This document shows positions 16,830 through 25,565 of a stretch of DNA of 42,726 bases, one piece after another. The position numbers and the translations under genes are program-made. The stretch lies in the NCBI RefSeq assembly GCF_001182785.1, contig NZ_CP012104.1, positions 1 through 42,726 of the forward strand, written 5' to 3'. The notes beneath the pieces were generated by a model that did no database searches, was not told the origin of the DNA, and saw only the letters and a program-made list of their open reading frames with translations. The stretch comes from Bacillus thuringiensis. GTDB lineage: Bacteria; Bacillota; Bacilli; Bacillales; Bacillaceae_G. Positions within the stretch are counted from its first letter, which is position 1, and each line of letters opens with the position of its first letter.

Positions 16830-17471
16830 TTATTGTTTGGTCATTTGTTTTTGAATAATGGCTAAGCTACTTGTATTACCTATTTCATTTGTTTTAGGCA
16901 ATGTTAAGTCAGCGCCCTTCGCATAGTTGTTAGCAAAGCGCTCATCAACACTCTTTTGTACACGATCTGCAACTAATGATTCAGCGTATTCGTTGAACTT
17001 AGTTACATTTTTAAGTGTGTTATCTAGTGAAGTTGGATCTACGCAGAAGGTAAGAGCAAAGTCAGCGTCAATACCTAATTTATCTGCTTGTTTAGCAACT
17101 TCTGTTTCGATTGTTTTACGAGTATTTTCAGCTTTCATCTTTTCGATTTCAGCTTTCATACCTTCCATTTCAATTTGCTCAGGTGTCTTTTCTGTACGTT
17201 TTGCAATCTCTTTTTGAATGAGTTCAGGGACCGTATTAGTTCGGTATGATTCAACACCCTTAGAAACACCGCTATCAACACGAGATTGAAGGATTTTTTG
17301 AGCGTCAACATTTGTATCTAAGAATCTTTGAAAATGATCCAACGTGAATTCTGGTTCGCCACCCGCTGAAGTAGGTTCAGGTTCTCCCCCACCGTTTGGT
17401 TCCGGATCACTAAAATGTTGTAAACCTTTTACTCGTAATCTATATTGTGTTTCCTGTTCTTTCTTAAACAT
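16830..17471 (-). CDS. Capsid scaffolding protein (DUF4355-like)
   Basis: 213 residues, strongly helical and charged. A Gly/Glu/Pro linker (GGGEPEPTSAGGEPEF) is followed by FQRFLDTNVDAQKILQSRVD, KGVESYRTN and a long coiled coil with EIEKMKAEN. Directly upstream of the capsid gene. Acts inside the procapsid and is lost on maturation. Confidence 0.83.
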   Translation of the reverse strand: MFKKEQETQYRLRVKGLQHFSDPEPNGGGEPEPTSAGGEPEFTLDHFQRFLDTNVDAQKILQSRVDSGVSKGVESYRTNTVPELIQKEIAKRTEKTPEQIEMEGMKAEIEKMKAENTRKTIETEVAKQADKLGIDADFALTFCVDPTSLDNTLKNVTKFNEYAESLVADRVQKSVDERFANNYAKGADLTLPKTNEIGNTSSLAIIQKQMTKQ

Positions 17472-17551
17472 GTGTATTTCCTCCTATCGCCCCATTGAGT
17501 ACAAGCCCCAATAGTTCGGTATTAGTAGCGACAGTTTAATGTCTTAACGCA

Positions 17552-17580
17552 TTTGGACAATAAAAAAACAACCTTATTAG
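17552..17580 (-). terminator. Probable terminator after the minor head gene
   Basis: On the minus strand CAGCCT pairs with AGGTTG around AATA, followed by seven T. About 80 bases separate it from the scaffold start. It may attenuate rather than stop late transcription. Confidence 0.55.
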
Positions 17581-18587
17581 GCTGCTTTAACATACGTGCT
17601 TTCCCACTTCTTATAAGTCATATCAGGAACACGTTCATATCCTCTATTTATGTTCATCGCTCTGTATTCAATCTTAGAAGTAGCACTAATTGTCGTTGTT
17701 CTGCAATGCGGATGAAACGGGGGATAGTTCTTACCGACAATCGCTTTATCAAGATCATATACTTTACCATCTTGAGCTTCACATATCTTTGACGTCACGG
17801 TATCTAATGTTGCTAGGATGCGGTATTGCTTAATATTATCTCGTTTATATGCATCTTGAGTAGCGTGTTCAGTGATAAAAGCACTCTCTGTTCTTGCTAA
17901 ACGTTCTGCTTCATGCCATTTAACATCAAAATTATTATGGAGTTGTTTTGTCACTTCCTTATAACTTGTACCAGTAGATAGCATCTTAGGTAGTTCGTCT
18001 TGTAAAAACAACGTTAGCTTCTTTGTGTCGGTCCATACTCTATCAGAGAAGTTCTGATTCTTTACCCACTTCTTATATAACGTAGCTCGCAATACTTCTT
18101 CACTAACAGCATGATAAGTACCAGTCATTCCGTAATACATAGCATTGTCATACAGGTTACGATAATATGTTTCCTGGTAAGTAAGTGATAACTTGTCTTT
18201 TAGTATTTCTTCTTCCATCGCTCCCATTTCATAGAGCTTGTACATGATATTAACCATAAGGCCATCTAATCTCTGTAACTTATAGAAGCTGTAACGTATC
18301 TCTGTAAAGTTATTAAGCTGCGGATACCTTGCAATGAGTTCCTGATAGTTGGAATATAAGTCTTTTCTTTCGCTTACACTCATTTCCTGCATCAGCTTAT
18401 AATACTCAATTACATTGTTCTTACCGTATTTGTCGTAATAGTCCTGGATAAGTAGTTCTATTTCACTTAACTTATCATGAAAGAATGCCTGATACAGTAA
18501 TAAGCCGTCATCAACGTGTTTGTCCGCTACCTTTATTATCTGTTGCTTTCTCTTTGTCCAATACTTCTCCTGTTTGCTCTGCATCAT
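17577..18587 (-). CDS. Minor head protein (SPP1 gp7/Mu F-like)
   Basis: 336 residues. Helical N-terminal half, then the SPP1 gp7/Mu gpF-type domain with ARTESAFITEHATQDAYK, ILATLDTVTSKICEAQDGKV and PPFHPHCRTTTI, a zinc-binding-like HPHCR region. Overlaps the portal gene by 77 bases with AGGTGA before ATG 18587. Probably helps DNA ejection and procapsid assembly. Confidence 0.85.
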   Translation of the reverse strand: MMQSKQEKYWTKRKQQIIKVADKHVDDGLLLYQAFFHDKLSEIELLIQDYYDKYGKNNVIEYYKLMQEMSVSERKDLYSNYQELIARYPQLNNFTEIRYSFYKLQRLDGLMVNIMYKLYEMGAMEEEILKDKLSLTYQETYYRNLYDNAMYYGMTGTYHAVSEEVLRATLYKKWVKNQNFSDRVWTDTKKLTLFLQDELPKMLSTGTSYKEVTKQLHNNFDVKWHEAERLARTESAFITEHATQDAYKRDNIKQYRILATLDTVTSKICEAQDGKVYDLDKAIVGKNYPPFHPHCRTTTISATSKIEYRAMNINRGYERVPDMTYKKWESTYVKAA

Positions 18588-20004
18588 TTGGGTTCACCTG
18601 CCCGAAATCACCGAAACTGTTCATTTCATTCATCTTTTCTTCACGTTCTCTCTGTTTCTGTTCCATTTCTGCATCTACATCATCGATAGCAGGGATCATA
18701 CCAAGAACAGTACGTTCAGATAAGATTGTTGTTAGTTTCGTTAATGTATCAGCTAAGTACCCTAAATCAACTGGTAATGTACGAGTAAAGTCAGCGTATA
18801 TGTTTGAACTTACAATGCTATTCATACCTTGTTTGATACGCATATAAGCAACGATACCTTCAAACATGTCACGCAATCCTTTTTCGAACCATGATTCAGT
18901 TAGATTTGCTTTAAACTCAAGAGCAATCAACTTCCATTTGCGAGCTTCACCAGATTCATTACCACCCGCGAAAGCCTCATCGTTTACGTCGACCGATTTA
19001 GAGAAACGGAATATGTTCTTTTCAAGTAATCCCACGAAATACTCAAAGAATTCTTTTGGCATCATCTTAGTTAAGAACTCTGCTTTCCCTTCAGGATTTC
19101 GTATATTAAGAATCCCTGTCTCTTTCTTAAATAACTCTTTAGCATCATCTGGTTCCATATCAACGCCAGTGATCAGCATATAAGCTAAACGAAATTGTTC
19201 TACTTCATCAGCGCCGGAAGAAATCATTCTATCGTAAGCATCATTAAGATCTTCGACAGTTTCAAAGTCACTATGCATTTCTTGGTTGTTTCTAAATTCG
19301 AATACAGGGACAACACCAAGTAAATTAATTATGCCACCAGCAATATCAAATCCTATCATTCCGTTTACTTCACTTGCTGCAGAATGATATTCAAGGATTA
19401 AATCTTTTGTATAAAGTGTAAGTATCTGCGTGTGTCCTTTTTCTGTATAATCCTCAGATAAGACAATAGCAGCTTCTTTATGTCCTAATACATAAGCGTC
19501 CCATGAGTTGACATTCTTTAGACTAGCAACAGTTTCTACTACACTTGGAATCAATTGCGTTTGTATATCTAATAAACGATAAGAAACACCGCATGCAGCT
19601 TGCTGAGTGCCTGTTTCAATATCTTTTAGGAATACATCTTGGTTATATAAATATTCTTTTACCCATTCTCTTTCATTCTCAGATACTTCTTCTTCAATCT
19701 GATAAGAAATAGGGTTACCAAATACATATCCAACCTTCTGATCTACGATTAAATTAAAGAAACTATTGTGTATTTTGTTCCAAACCTTAATTAAATCACT
19801 ATCAGGCTTTTCCCTATTATCAATAGCATTCTTTTCAGTGGTATATTGTTTGTATTTACGTAATCTTTCGTTTCTAATATCGATAAAGTCCTTAATGAAC
19901 TCATTTGGGTCAAATGCACGGTTTCTTATCTTATACAGATGCTTCTTTTCTTGCATTGTAGTAAGTTTAATTCCGTTGTTATTCGCATATAACTCACTTC
20001 GCAA
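18511..20004 (-). CDS. Portal protein (SPP1 gp6-like)
   Basis: 497 residues from TTG 20004 after GGAGGTGAGGAA. Motifs NRAFDPNEFIKDFIDIRNERL-like start, VDQKVGYVFGNPISYQI, SSGADEVEQFRLAYMLITG and YMRIKQGMNSIV fit the SPP1-type portal. Acidic/glutamine-rich C-terminus. Forms the dodecameric DNA channel. Lies directly after the large terminase. Confidence 0.9.
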   Translation of the reverse strand: MRSELYANNNGIKLTTMQEKKHLYKIRNRAFDPNEFIKDFIDIRNERLRKYKQYTTEKNAIDNREKPDSDLIKVWNKIHNSFFNLIVDQKVGYVFGNPISYQIEEEVSENEREWVKEYLYNQDVFLKDIETGTQQAACGVSYRLLDIQTQLIPSVVETVASLKNVNSWDAYVLGHKEAAIVLSEDYTEKGHTQILTLYTKDLILEYHSAASEVNGMIGFDIAGGIINLLGVVPVFEFRNNQEMHSDFETVEDLNDAYDRMISSGADEVEQFRLAYMLITGVDMEPDDAKELFKKETGILNIRNPEGKAEFLTKMMPKEFFEYFVGLLEKNIFRFSKSVDVNDEAFAGGNESGEARKWKLIALEFKANLTESWFEKGLRDMFEGIVAYMRIKQGMNSIVSSNIYADFTRTLPVDLGYLADTLTKLTTILSERTVLGMIPAIDDVDAEMEQKQREREEKMNEMNSFGDFGQVNPNDAEQTGEVLDKEKATDNKGSGQTR

Positions 20005-20015
20005 TTCCTCACCTC

Positions 20016-21281
20016 CTAAATATTAAGTACTTTAACGCCTGATTTAACAAGGAACCTCTCTAATGAGTAACGCCATGCATCCATAAGATGGTTAAAATCA
20101 TCAATAGGAGTATTAAGACGCTTCCCTGTCTTTTTATCAGTATCATAAATGTAATTGTTTATCTCTTTTATGAACTCTACACAAGAAGGATGTATCACAA
20201 TCTTGAATCCTTGAATGAACTGAATACCATTGTTAATGGAGTCTTTACCTTTACGTGCTCCTTCAATTCTTCTTATTCCAAGTGATTCAAGTTCATCAAT
20301 ACTCTTTGGTTCAGCTGAATCAGCAGTAATACGTTCTTTCGTGTATCCTTTTTTCTCAATCATTGCAGCTATCTTCTTATTACTCATACCTTTTTGACTG
20401 TGTTCATCGAATACATAAATAGTTTCATTCTTTAAATCAACTAAAGAACAAGTCAATGCAGTTGGATCGTTCGTATAACCAAAGTCGAGACCAAAAGCAC
20501 TTTGTACATCTTTTCGTTGTCTTATCTCATCAATATCAAAGTCTCGTACTTGGAAGTTTTCATATACAAGACCATCAGCAACGCCCCATTCGCCATCACA
20601 AACGATTCTTGCACGTCTTGGGTTCTTAGTATATAAACTCTCATAACGTGCTCTATCCTGTTCATCTAGCCACTCATTGCATTTATAAGTAGTAGTAAAG
20701 GCGAACGTGTCATAAGCTTGTGTAGCTTCATCAAAGAAATAAGATTTAAGCCAATGGTTTTCACTCCAAGGGTTAAAAGTAACTGTGATTTGTTTAAAGA
20801 AGTCAGGAGCATCAAAAGAACCACGAATAGATTCAACAACTGTTTCAAACTTATGTTGGTCTTCTATTTCGTAAGCTTCCTCAAACCAAGCCCAGCACAA
20901 ATTACCCACATCAACAGTAATAGATGTTATTTTCAATGGATCATCTAATCCTCGAAACAATATCTTCTGTCCAGTAGGTTTATATGTTATCTCTGGCATT
21001 GACTCATTGAACTTAAATTGGTCTTTTACTCCCAATCTGTTAATGGCCCATTTTAAATCAGTGTAACAAGATTGCTTTAATGTATTGGAGTATCTACGAA
21101 CCACTAGGAGATTAGCCCAGGGGTACTGCATGATTCGTTTAACGAAGTTTAATACAGTTGTTTTAGACTTCTTAGAACCACGAGAACCTTTGCAAACTCT
21201 ATAGAAGTTCTTGCAATGCCAGAAACGATTGTATCCACCGCCAATAAGTTCTTTAGTACTAATAACGTTATACATCGTCAT
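20016..21281 (-). CDS. Terminase large subunit (PBSX family)
   Basis: About 421 residues. I take the start at one of the clustered ATGs (21281 or 21275) rather than 21302, because the AGGATG ribosome-like site lies inside the longer form. CKGSRGSKKSKTT is the Walker A region, LCWAWFEEAYEIE the Walker B, and FGLDFGYTNDPTAL with TADSAEPKSIDEL the nuclease domain acids. Cuts and packages the DNA concatemer. Overlaps the small subunit gene. Confidence 0.92.
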   Translation of the reverse strand: MTMYNVISTKELIGGGYNRFWHCKNFYRVCKGSRGSKKSKTTVLNFVKRIMQYPWANLLVVRRYSNTLKQSCYTDLKWAINRLGVKDQFKFNESMPEITYKPTGQKILFRGLDDPLKITSITVDVGNLCWAWFEEAYEIEDQHKFETVVESIRGSFDAPDFFKQITVTFNPWSENHWLKSYFFDEATQAYDTFAFTTTYKCNEWLDEQDRARYESLYTKNPRRARIVCDGEWGVADGLVYENFQVRDFDIDEIRQRKDVQSAFGLDFGYTNDPTALTCSLVDLKNETIYVFDEHSQKGMSNKKIAAMIEKKGYTKERITADSAEPKSIDELESLGIRRIEGARKGKDSINNGIQFIQGFKIVIHPSCVEFIKEINNYIYDTDKKTGKRLNTPIDDFNHLMDAWRYSLERFLVKSGVKVLNI

Positions 21282-22053
21282 CATCCTGTGGCACATCGTC
21301 AATAATCTGTACTCTCAACACATCTTTATCTTCTTTGTTTATATCAGCTTTTAACTTATCTATCTGAGCATTCATCAGATTCAATTTAGCACGTCTTTCA
21401 TCATCTATATTAGCTAATTTATCGAAGTCTCTAATAAGAGAAGACAACGTGCTCATAGCTCTTGATTGAGCATTCATAAATGTAGCGTGACGATCCCAAG
21501 CAAATTGGAATTCGTATTCTTCCTCTGTAGGAACCTGTATGAACCCTTTTTCTTTATCTGGGAGAACATCGAATTTAGATTTCTTGAGCTCTTTAATCAT
21601 TTCATTTTTACTTTCAACAAACATTAACCGTTGCGCCCTAATAATAGCTGTATATTGAATCGTAATGTTTTCCCATAACATATCAATCGGATTCTTCTCC
21701 ATAATCTCAGCAGCTAAGTCAGCGACATCTTCAGGAAAGTGTTTACGGAAGAAACCATGTGTTACTGCATTATCATTTCCTTTTGGTGGACCATAACCAA
21801 CGGCATTCTTATTACCCCATTTAGGTTTCTTATTACCTGAATTACCCACCGCATTCTTATTATTAATGGGTGCGCCTGTCTTCTTTTGTGTGCGTACTTT
21901 TTCATTGTTTGTATGCACACCTTTTCTGTCCCATTTATATCTGGTCTTCCATGACTTAACAGTGTTTACACTAACATCATGTTTCTCAGCTATATCCTTA
22001 TACTTCATACCTTGCATGTAATCTTCTTGAGCTAACTCGTGTTTTTGTTTCAC
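21268..22053 (-). CDS. Terminase small subunit (PBSX-type)
   Basis: 261 residues from GTG 22053. Begins with a helix-turn-helix, YMQGMKYKDIAEKHDVSVNT then WKTRYKWDRKGV. A basic Asn/Gly/Lys linker with repeated NKNAVG and GNDNAV words follows, then a helical oligomerisation region with an acidic C-terminus. Binds the packaging start site and hands DNA to the large subunit. Confidence 0.87.
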   Translation of the reverse strand: MKQKHELAQEDYMQGMKYKDIAEKHDVSVNTVKSWKTRYKWDRKGVHTNNEKVRTQKKTGAPINNKNAVGNSGNKKPKWGNKNAVGYGPPKGNDNAVTHGFFRKHFPEDVADLAAEIMEKNPIDMLWENITIQYTAIIRAQRLMFVESKNEMIKELKKSKFDVLPDKEKGFIQVPTEEEYEFQFAWDRHATFMNAQSRAMSTLSSLIRDFDKLANIDDERRAKLNLMNAQIDKLKADINKEDKDVLRVQIIDDVPQDDDDV

Positions 22054-22132
22054 TTCACATCACCCACCACCTTCTATATAATAGGAAGTAATTTGTTTAA
22101 CTCCTCCTTATGCTAAATGCTCTATAAAATAA

Positions 22133-22155
22133 AAAAGCAGCGGATTCGCTACTTT
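22133..22155 (-). terminator. Terminator after the GIY-YIG gene
   Basis: On the minus strand GTAGCG, loop AATC, CGCTGC and then a T run, right at the stop codon. It separates the endonuclease unit from the terminase genes. Confidence 0.7.
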
Positions 22156-22840
22156 AAAGTAAATGATCTAATCGTCTATTTTTTATACCTTCTTTACCAG
22201 TAACAGCATGAATCAAATCTACATGTTTCACTGTTCTTTTATGCGTTTTTGGTATACGTAGGTACTTTCTCATCTCTTGTATTTCTTTAATAGTATCAAT
22301 ACTTATGCGGAATGAAGAGGCTAAGAAATGCGGGTTATATCCATTATCTAAATACGAGATAACATCATAAAACACAGCCTTCCCACCAACCATTTTTATT
22401 AAATCTTTGCGTAACTTCTCTCTTTTAAGGGCATCCGTTTTTTGTTGTTCTTCATTTTGCTTACGAATTGAGCCTTGAATAGTATCAAATCTTTTATATA
22501 TGTCGCAGTATTCTTGAATATACTCATTATATAAATCGGGATATTCTTCTTGCACCTCTTTATTAAATACTGGCTTATATTTCAATACCATTTCCATTTC
22601 TAGCAAAGAACGTTTTATTGAACTGTCCTCAAGTATATATGCTACTTTGTCGAACAAATAACAGAAATCATGTGTATTTGTCTCTCCGTTAAAATGAGCA
22701 TTTATGCGCCTTCTCAAATCTACAGCTTGCCCTACATAAATAACACGACCGTTTTTATCACTTAGCAAGTATACTCCACTTTGATGTGTTTTAATGTTAT
22801 TACGTAACGCTTTTATACTAATAAAATGCAATTCCCCCAT
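22154..22840 (-). CDS. GIY-YIG endonuclease, free-standing
   Basis: 228 residues. GVYLLSDKNG and VIYVGQAVDLRRRINAHF at about residues 22-50 are the GIY and YIG core with the catalytic Arg. A glutamate follows in the LEMEMVLKYKPVFNKE segment. The C-terminal 100 residues are helical with a possible HTH (FLASSFRISIDTIKEIQEM). It could be a homing-type nuclease that invaded the packaging region. Adjacent to, but not inside, the terminase genes. Confidence 0.8.
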   Translation of the reverse strand: MGELHFISIKALRNNIKTHQSGVYLLSDKNGRVIYVGQAVDLRRRINAHFNGETNTHDFCYLFDKVAYILEDSSIKRSLLEMEMVLKYKPVFNKEVQEEYPDLYNEYIQEYCDIYKRFDTIQGSIRKQNEEQQKTDALKREKLRKDLIKMVGGKAVFYDVISYLDNGYNPHFLASSFRISIDTIKEIQEMRKYLRIPKTHKRTVKHVDLIHAVTGKEGIKNRRLDHLL

Positions 22841-22852
22841 ACCTTTCCCCTC

Positions 22853-23437
22853 CTACATAATCCCCTTTTCTTTTGCTCTCTCATAAAGAACTGTACGACT
22901 TACCCCAGTAACTTCACATATCTTCTTCACTGTGTATCCGTTCTCTTCACGATTAGCAAGCAGCTCTAAAGCATGCTCCATTTTAGGGTTTTTATCACCG
23001 TATTTTTTAGGTCTTCCCTTATATACACCACGTTGTTTAGCAAGGTCTATTCCTTCTCTTTGGCGCATCTTAAGTAAGTCCCTTTCTAACTGGTTAACAC
23101 CAGCCATCACAGTGAGCAGGAAAGTACTGTATGGATTATCACTCGTAGTATCTAGCCATGTATCCTTTATTGATTTAATTGAAGCACCTTTACTCTTGAT
23201 GATCTCAATGAGTTCAAATAAATCCTTTGTACTACGACTAATACGAGTTAAATCGGTAACTACAATCGTGTCACCTTCTTTTAAATTATCGAGCATTAAT
23301 TGAAGTTCTTCTCTGTTTGTTGTTGCTCCACTTGTTTTCTCTTCATACACATGATCACATCCATAATCATTTAGCTGCTTCAATTGCCTAGCTAAATTTT
23401 GTTCTTGTGTAGAAACACGAGCATAACCAATTATCAT
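22853..23437 (-). CDS. Serine recombinase (resolvase/invertase family)
   Basis: 194 residues, standard length. MIIGYARVSTQEQN carries the catalytic serine (Ser9). TDLTRISRSTKDLFELIE and the E-helix region MAGVNQLERDLLKMRQREGI follow, and a C-terminal HTH, VKKICEVTGVSRTVLYERA. On a plasmid-like phage without an integrase it most likely resolves multimers or inverts a segment. A 28-base dyad lies 120 bases upstream of its start. Confidence 0.9.
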   Translation of the reverse strand: MIIGYARVSTQEQNLARQLKQLNDYGCDHVYEEKTSGATTNREELQLMLDNLKEGDTIVVTDLTRISRSTKDLFELIEIIKSKGASIKSIKDTWLDTTSDNPYSTFLLTVMAGVNQLERDLLKMRQREGIDLAKQRGVYKGRPKKYGDKNPKMEHALELLANREENGYTVKKICEVTGVSRTVLYERAKEKGIM

Positions 23438-23558
23438 GATATCTTCCCCTTTGTCCGTTAACGTGTTCGGAAATTAACTATAAGTACATAATACCATTTA
23501 TTTTCCGTACATGTAAACAGGACGTTGAAAAGTATGATAAATTCGTTTACTCATTTAT

Positions 23559-23586
23559 GTCCGTATAGGGTAGACCTTATCAGGAC
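23559..23586. other. 28-base imperfect dyad, candidate resolvase crossover site
   Basis: Half-sites begin with GTCC on each strand and share GTCCnnATAnGGT-type sequence around a centre GGTAGACC. A 28-base dyad is the usual size of a small serine recombinase crossover site. GGACGT is repeated at about 23520 and 23583. Inference from position beside the resolvase gene. Confidence 0.4.
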
Positions 23587-23618
23587 GTCACTCTCGTTCG
23601 TTATGTTCGTTTGTTTTG

Positions 23619-23801
23619 TTAGAAATCAACAGATACAATATTATCTGAACTTAACAACGTTACTCTCCAATTTTCTCCGTCGTAATAATGAAGTTTAATA
23701 AAACGAGATGAATTAAGTATTTGTAACACTTCGATTTCTTCCATATCGGTGTACAGAGCTTGTTTTCTATTATCCTTCAAAAAAACAGTAATATCTGTCA
23801 T
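23619..23801 (-). CDS. Small hypothetical protein
   Basis: 60 residues with a GGGGATGAGG site. Sequence MTDITVFLKDNRKQALY with HYYDGENWRVTLLSSDNIV suggests a small beta-barrel-like fold. It resembles in style the 67-residue protein at 29019 (a short beta protein ending in an aspartate/isoleucine-rich segment). Function unknown. Confidence 0.6.
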   Translation of the reverse strand: MTDITVFLKDNRKQALYTDMEEIEVLQILNSSRFIKLHYYDGENWRVTLLSSDNIVSVDF

Positions 23802-23851
23802 GTTATTACCTCATCCCCTAACAAGTCGTCCTAGCTCTAATAAGCATCGGC

Positions 23852-23953
23852 TTACGATTCAATACCTGCGATTTCAGTAGTGAAACGACCTCTCGGAAGA
23901 TTGGGCATAATATAAACTCTACATATATCAACATCAACCTTCACCCCTTCCAT
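23852..23953 (-). CDS. Possible 33-residue peptide
   Basis: ATG 23953, MEGVKVDVDICRVYIMPN then LPRGRFTTEIAGIES. Overlaps the end of the 44-residue gene. Weak ribosome site (GAGTTGA). An alternative start in another frame (ATG 23935, MLIYVEFILCPIF) has a somewhat better GGGGTG site. At most one of them is likely to be real. Confidence 0.3.
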   Translation of the reverse strand: MEGVKVDVDICRVYIMPNLPRGRFTTEIAGIES

Positions 23954-24075
23954 TTCAACTCTATTTTTATATCTTCAGGCTTTGATTTTTCTTTTATAAT
24001 TGCGAATAGAGCTAATGATAAATAATCACTATGACCTTCAGTAACATACACATCATTCACATACAGCTCATACAT
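23941..24075 (-). CDS. Small hypothetical protein (44 residues)
   Basis: MYELYVNDVYVTEGHSDY then LSLALFAIIKEK. Starts at ATG 24075, eight bases after AAGGGGTG and four bases after the stop of the 27-residue membrane peptide. Reads like a short phage protein with a beta start and one amphipathic helix. No function recognised. Confidence 0.55.
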   Translation of the reverse strand: MYELYVNDVYVTEGHSDYLSLALFAIIKEKSKPEDIKIELKWKG

Positions 24076-24079
24076 CCCC

Positions 24080-24163
24080 TCACCCCTTATCTTTCCTTAA
24101 CAACAAACAAGACGCCACCCAGATCACGGCAGCGCCTACGATAATTGATATTGGTTTAATCAT
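24080..24163 (-). CDS. 27-residue single-pass membrane peptide
   Basis: MIKPISIIVGAAVIWVASCL then LLRKDKG. Its ATG overlaps the upstream stop as ATGA, which implies translational coupling. One hydrophobic segment with a positively charged C-terminus. Unknown role; such peptides may modulate membranes or superinfection. Confidence 0.55.
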   Translation of the reverse strand: MIKPISIIVGAAVIWVASCLLLRKDKG

Positions 24164-24600
24164 TTACTTCCCATACATCGTGTTTGATTATCTACAAGCT
24201 TTTGTATTGATTTCGCTAATTCTTTTGCGCTTAATTCTGTCTTGATAACTGGATTAAAATTAATTACATGCATTGGTTTATTTTCAAAACGTCCCATAAC
24301 CTTTTCTAACTTCTCTAGTGCATTCGCGCATTCATTAGCTATAGTAGTTAATTCTTTTATGCTCTCGTCTGCTTCACGTGTATCGACTTCAATACTACAT
24401 GCATGCACATTACCTTTTTGAATAGATTCCAATTTGTCTAATAGTTCAAAATAACTACCGTTTACATCAATCGTACCTTTGCATGGCCCGACTGTTAAAG
24501 CGCCTAATGGATCTTTCTCGGACCATTGTCTACTCGCTTCCTGCATTATGTATCCTAATTGATGTAAATTGTTTGCAATAAATTGTTGTACCGAATCCAT
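24160..24600 (-). CDS. Hypothetical protein, helical
   Basis: 146 residues. Contains a helical N-terminus (VQQFIANNLHQLGYIMQEA), a short beta section (CKGTIDVNGSYFELLDKLE) and an amphipathic helical C-terminal half with ALEKLEKVMGRFENKP. No recognised motif. First gene of a small group after a terminator. Confidence 0.6.
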   Translation of the reverse strand: MDSVQQFIANNLHQLGYIMQEASRQWSEKDPLGALTVGPCKGTIDVNGSYFELLDKLESIQKGNVHACSIEVDTREADESIKELTTIANECANALEKLEKVMGRFENKPMHVINFNPVIKTELSAKELAKSIQKLVDNQTRCMGSK

Positions 24601-24664
24601 TGTCCATCATCCTCCTAACCAAATGTCCATTTTGTTCAAATTCACGTTTAATATGTAATTTCTA

Positions 24665-24705
24665 TATAACAACGAAAAAAGCACCCGTTATGGATGCGCT
24701 TTTCT
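24665..24705 (-). terminator. Terminator after the antirepressor-like gene
   Basis: On the minus strand GCGCATCC, loop ATAAC, GGGTGC, then six T. Confidence 0.75.
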
Positions 24706-24708
24706 TTG

Positions 24709-25491
24709 TTACTGATATTTAGCTTTGTTAACATGTAACTCTTCAGCAATTGCTTCGTACGTCTTATCTAAAAGTAACAGTACTGAGATAGTTTTTTCAA
24801 CCTTTACCACTTTCCTTAAATCTTCAGTAGTAAAAGAGTCTCTTAAAGCTTCTCTCTTTTCTAAACCGTACATTGCTCTCAAATCATTTGCAGTCATATC
24901 AAACAATGTATCATATACTAAATTTGTAAACGCAGCATATTGAACACCGTTTTTAAGTTCACCTTTATAAAATTCTTGGATAGCGTCAGTAAGTTGCCTT
25001 CTGTCTCGTTTACTAATTTCTCGTTCAATAGCCCACTTTTTTTGTTCTTCGTCAGATACCTCTTCAACGTTAAGTAAATAGTGTCTAACTACTTTCGCTA
25101 CTTCTGAATCAGTAAGAAGCATACCGATACGTAGTAATCCTCTTCTATTTATCAAAGTCAGTGAGGGAGCTGTTTTTAGGTTAGGTTCAAGTTGAACCTG
25201 ACCTTTAAAATCCTTTAAGGGCTGGCCTTTTAGTACTCTAAATTCGCCGTACTCATTAAATTCAGAACGGTTACGCTTAATTACAGAATTAATTGTTTCA
25301 AATGGAACTTCATAATAATCCGCAGCCATTTGAATAGTTACTTCAAAGTTATCTGTTAAAAATGCCACTTCTTTAACTTTTTCTAGCACTTCTTCGCGAT
25401 ACACATGTTGATCGCGCATTGTACGACTTTCAATAAGTACTAGCATATTGTCCTCAGTAAACTCTGCTTCTAATTGTTTGTTTTTAGACAT
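24709..25491 (-). CDS. Antirepressor-like/DNA-binding phage protein
   Basis: 260 residues, GGGAGAG upstream of ATG 25491. FEVTIQMAADYYEVPFETIN and VIKRNRSEFNEYGEF are followed by SLTLINRRGLLRIGMLLTDS and AKVVRHYLLNVEEV, close in style to Rha/ORF6N/BRO-type phage regulators. The C-terminus has KTYEAIAEELHVNKAKY, half of an HTH. Flanked by terminators on both sides, so it is probably its own unit, reached also by read-through of the long RNA. Target unknown. Confidence 0.6.
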   Translation of the reverse strand: MSKNKQLEAEFTEDNMLVLIESRTMRDQHVYREEVLEKVKEVAFLTDNFEVTIQMAADYYEVPFETINSVIKRNRSEFNEYGEFRVLKGQPLKDFKGQVQLEPNLKTAPSLTLINRRGLLRIGMLLTDSEVAKVVRHYLLNVEEVSDEEQKKWAIEREISKRDRRQLTDAIQEFYKGELKNGVQYAAFTNLVYDTLFDMTANDLRAMYGLEKREALRDSFTTEDLRKVVKVEKTISVLLLLDKTYEAIAEELHVNKAKYQ

Positions 25492-25565
25492 ATGAAATCT
25501 CTCCCTTCCATCTAAATTATCTAATATAAGGAAGTCCTTTCATATCTATAAAATTCGACATATTA

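Noticed and set aside
22154..22840. Intron-encoded homing endonuclease within terminase
   Set aside because: Both terminase genes are intact and the nuclease gene has its own start and terminator.
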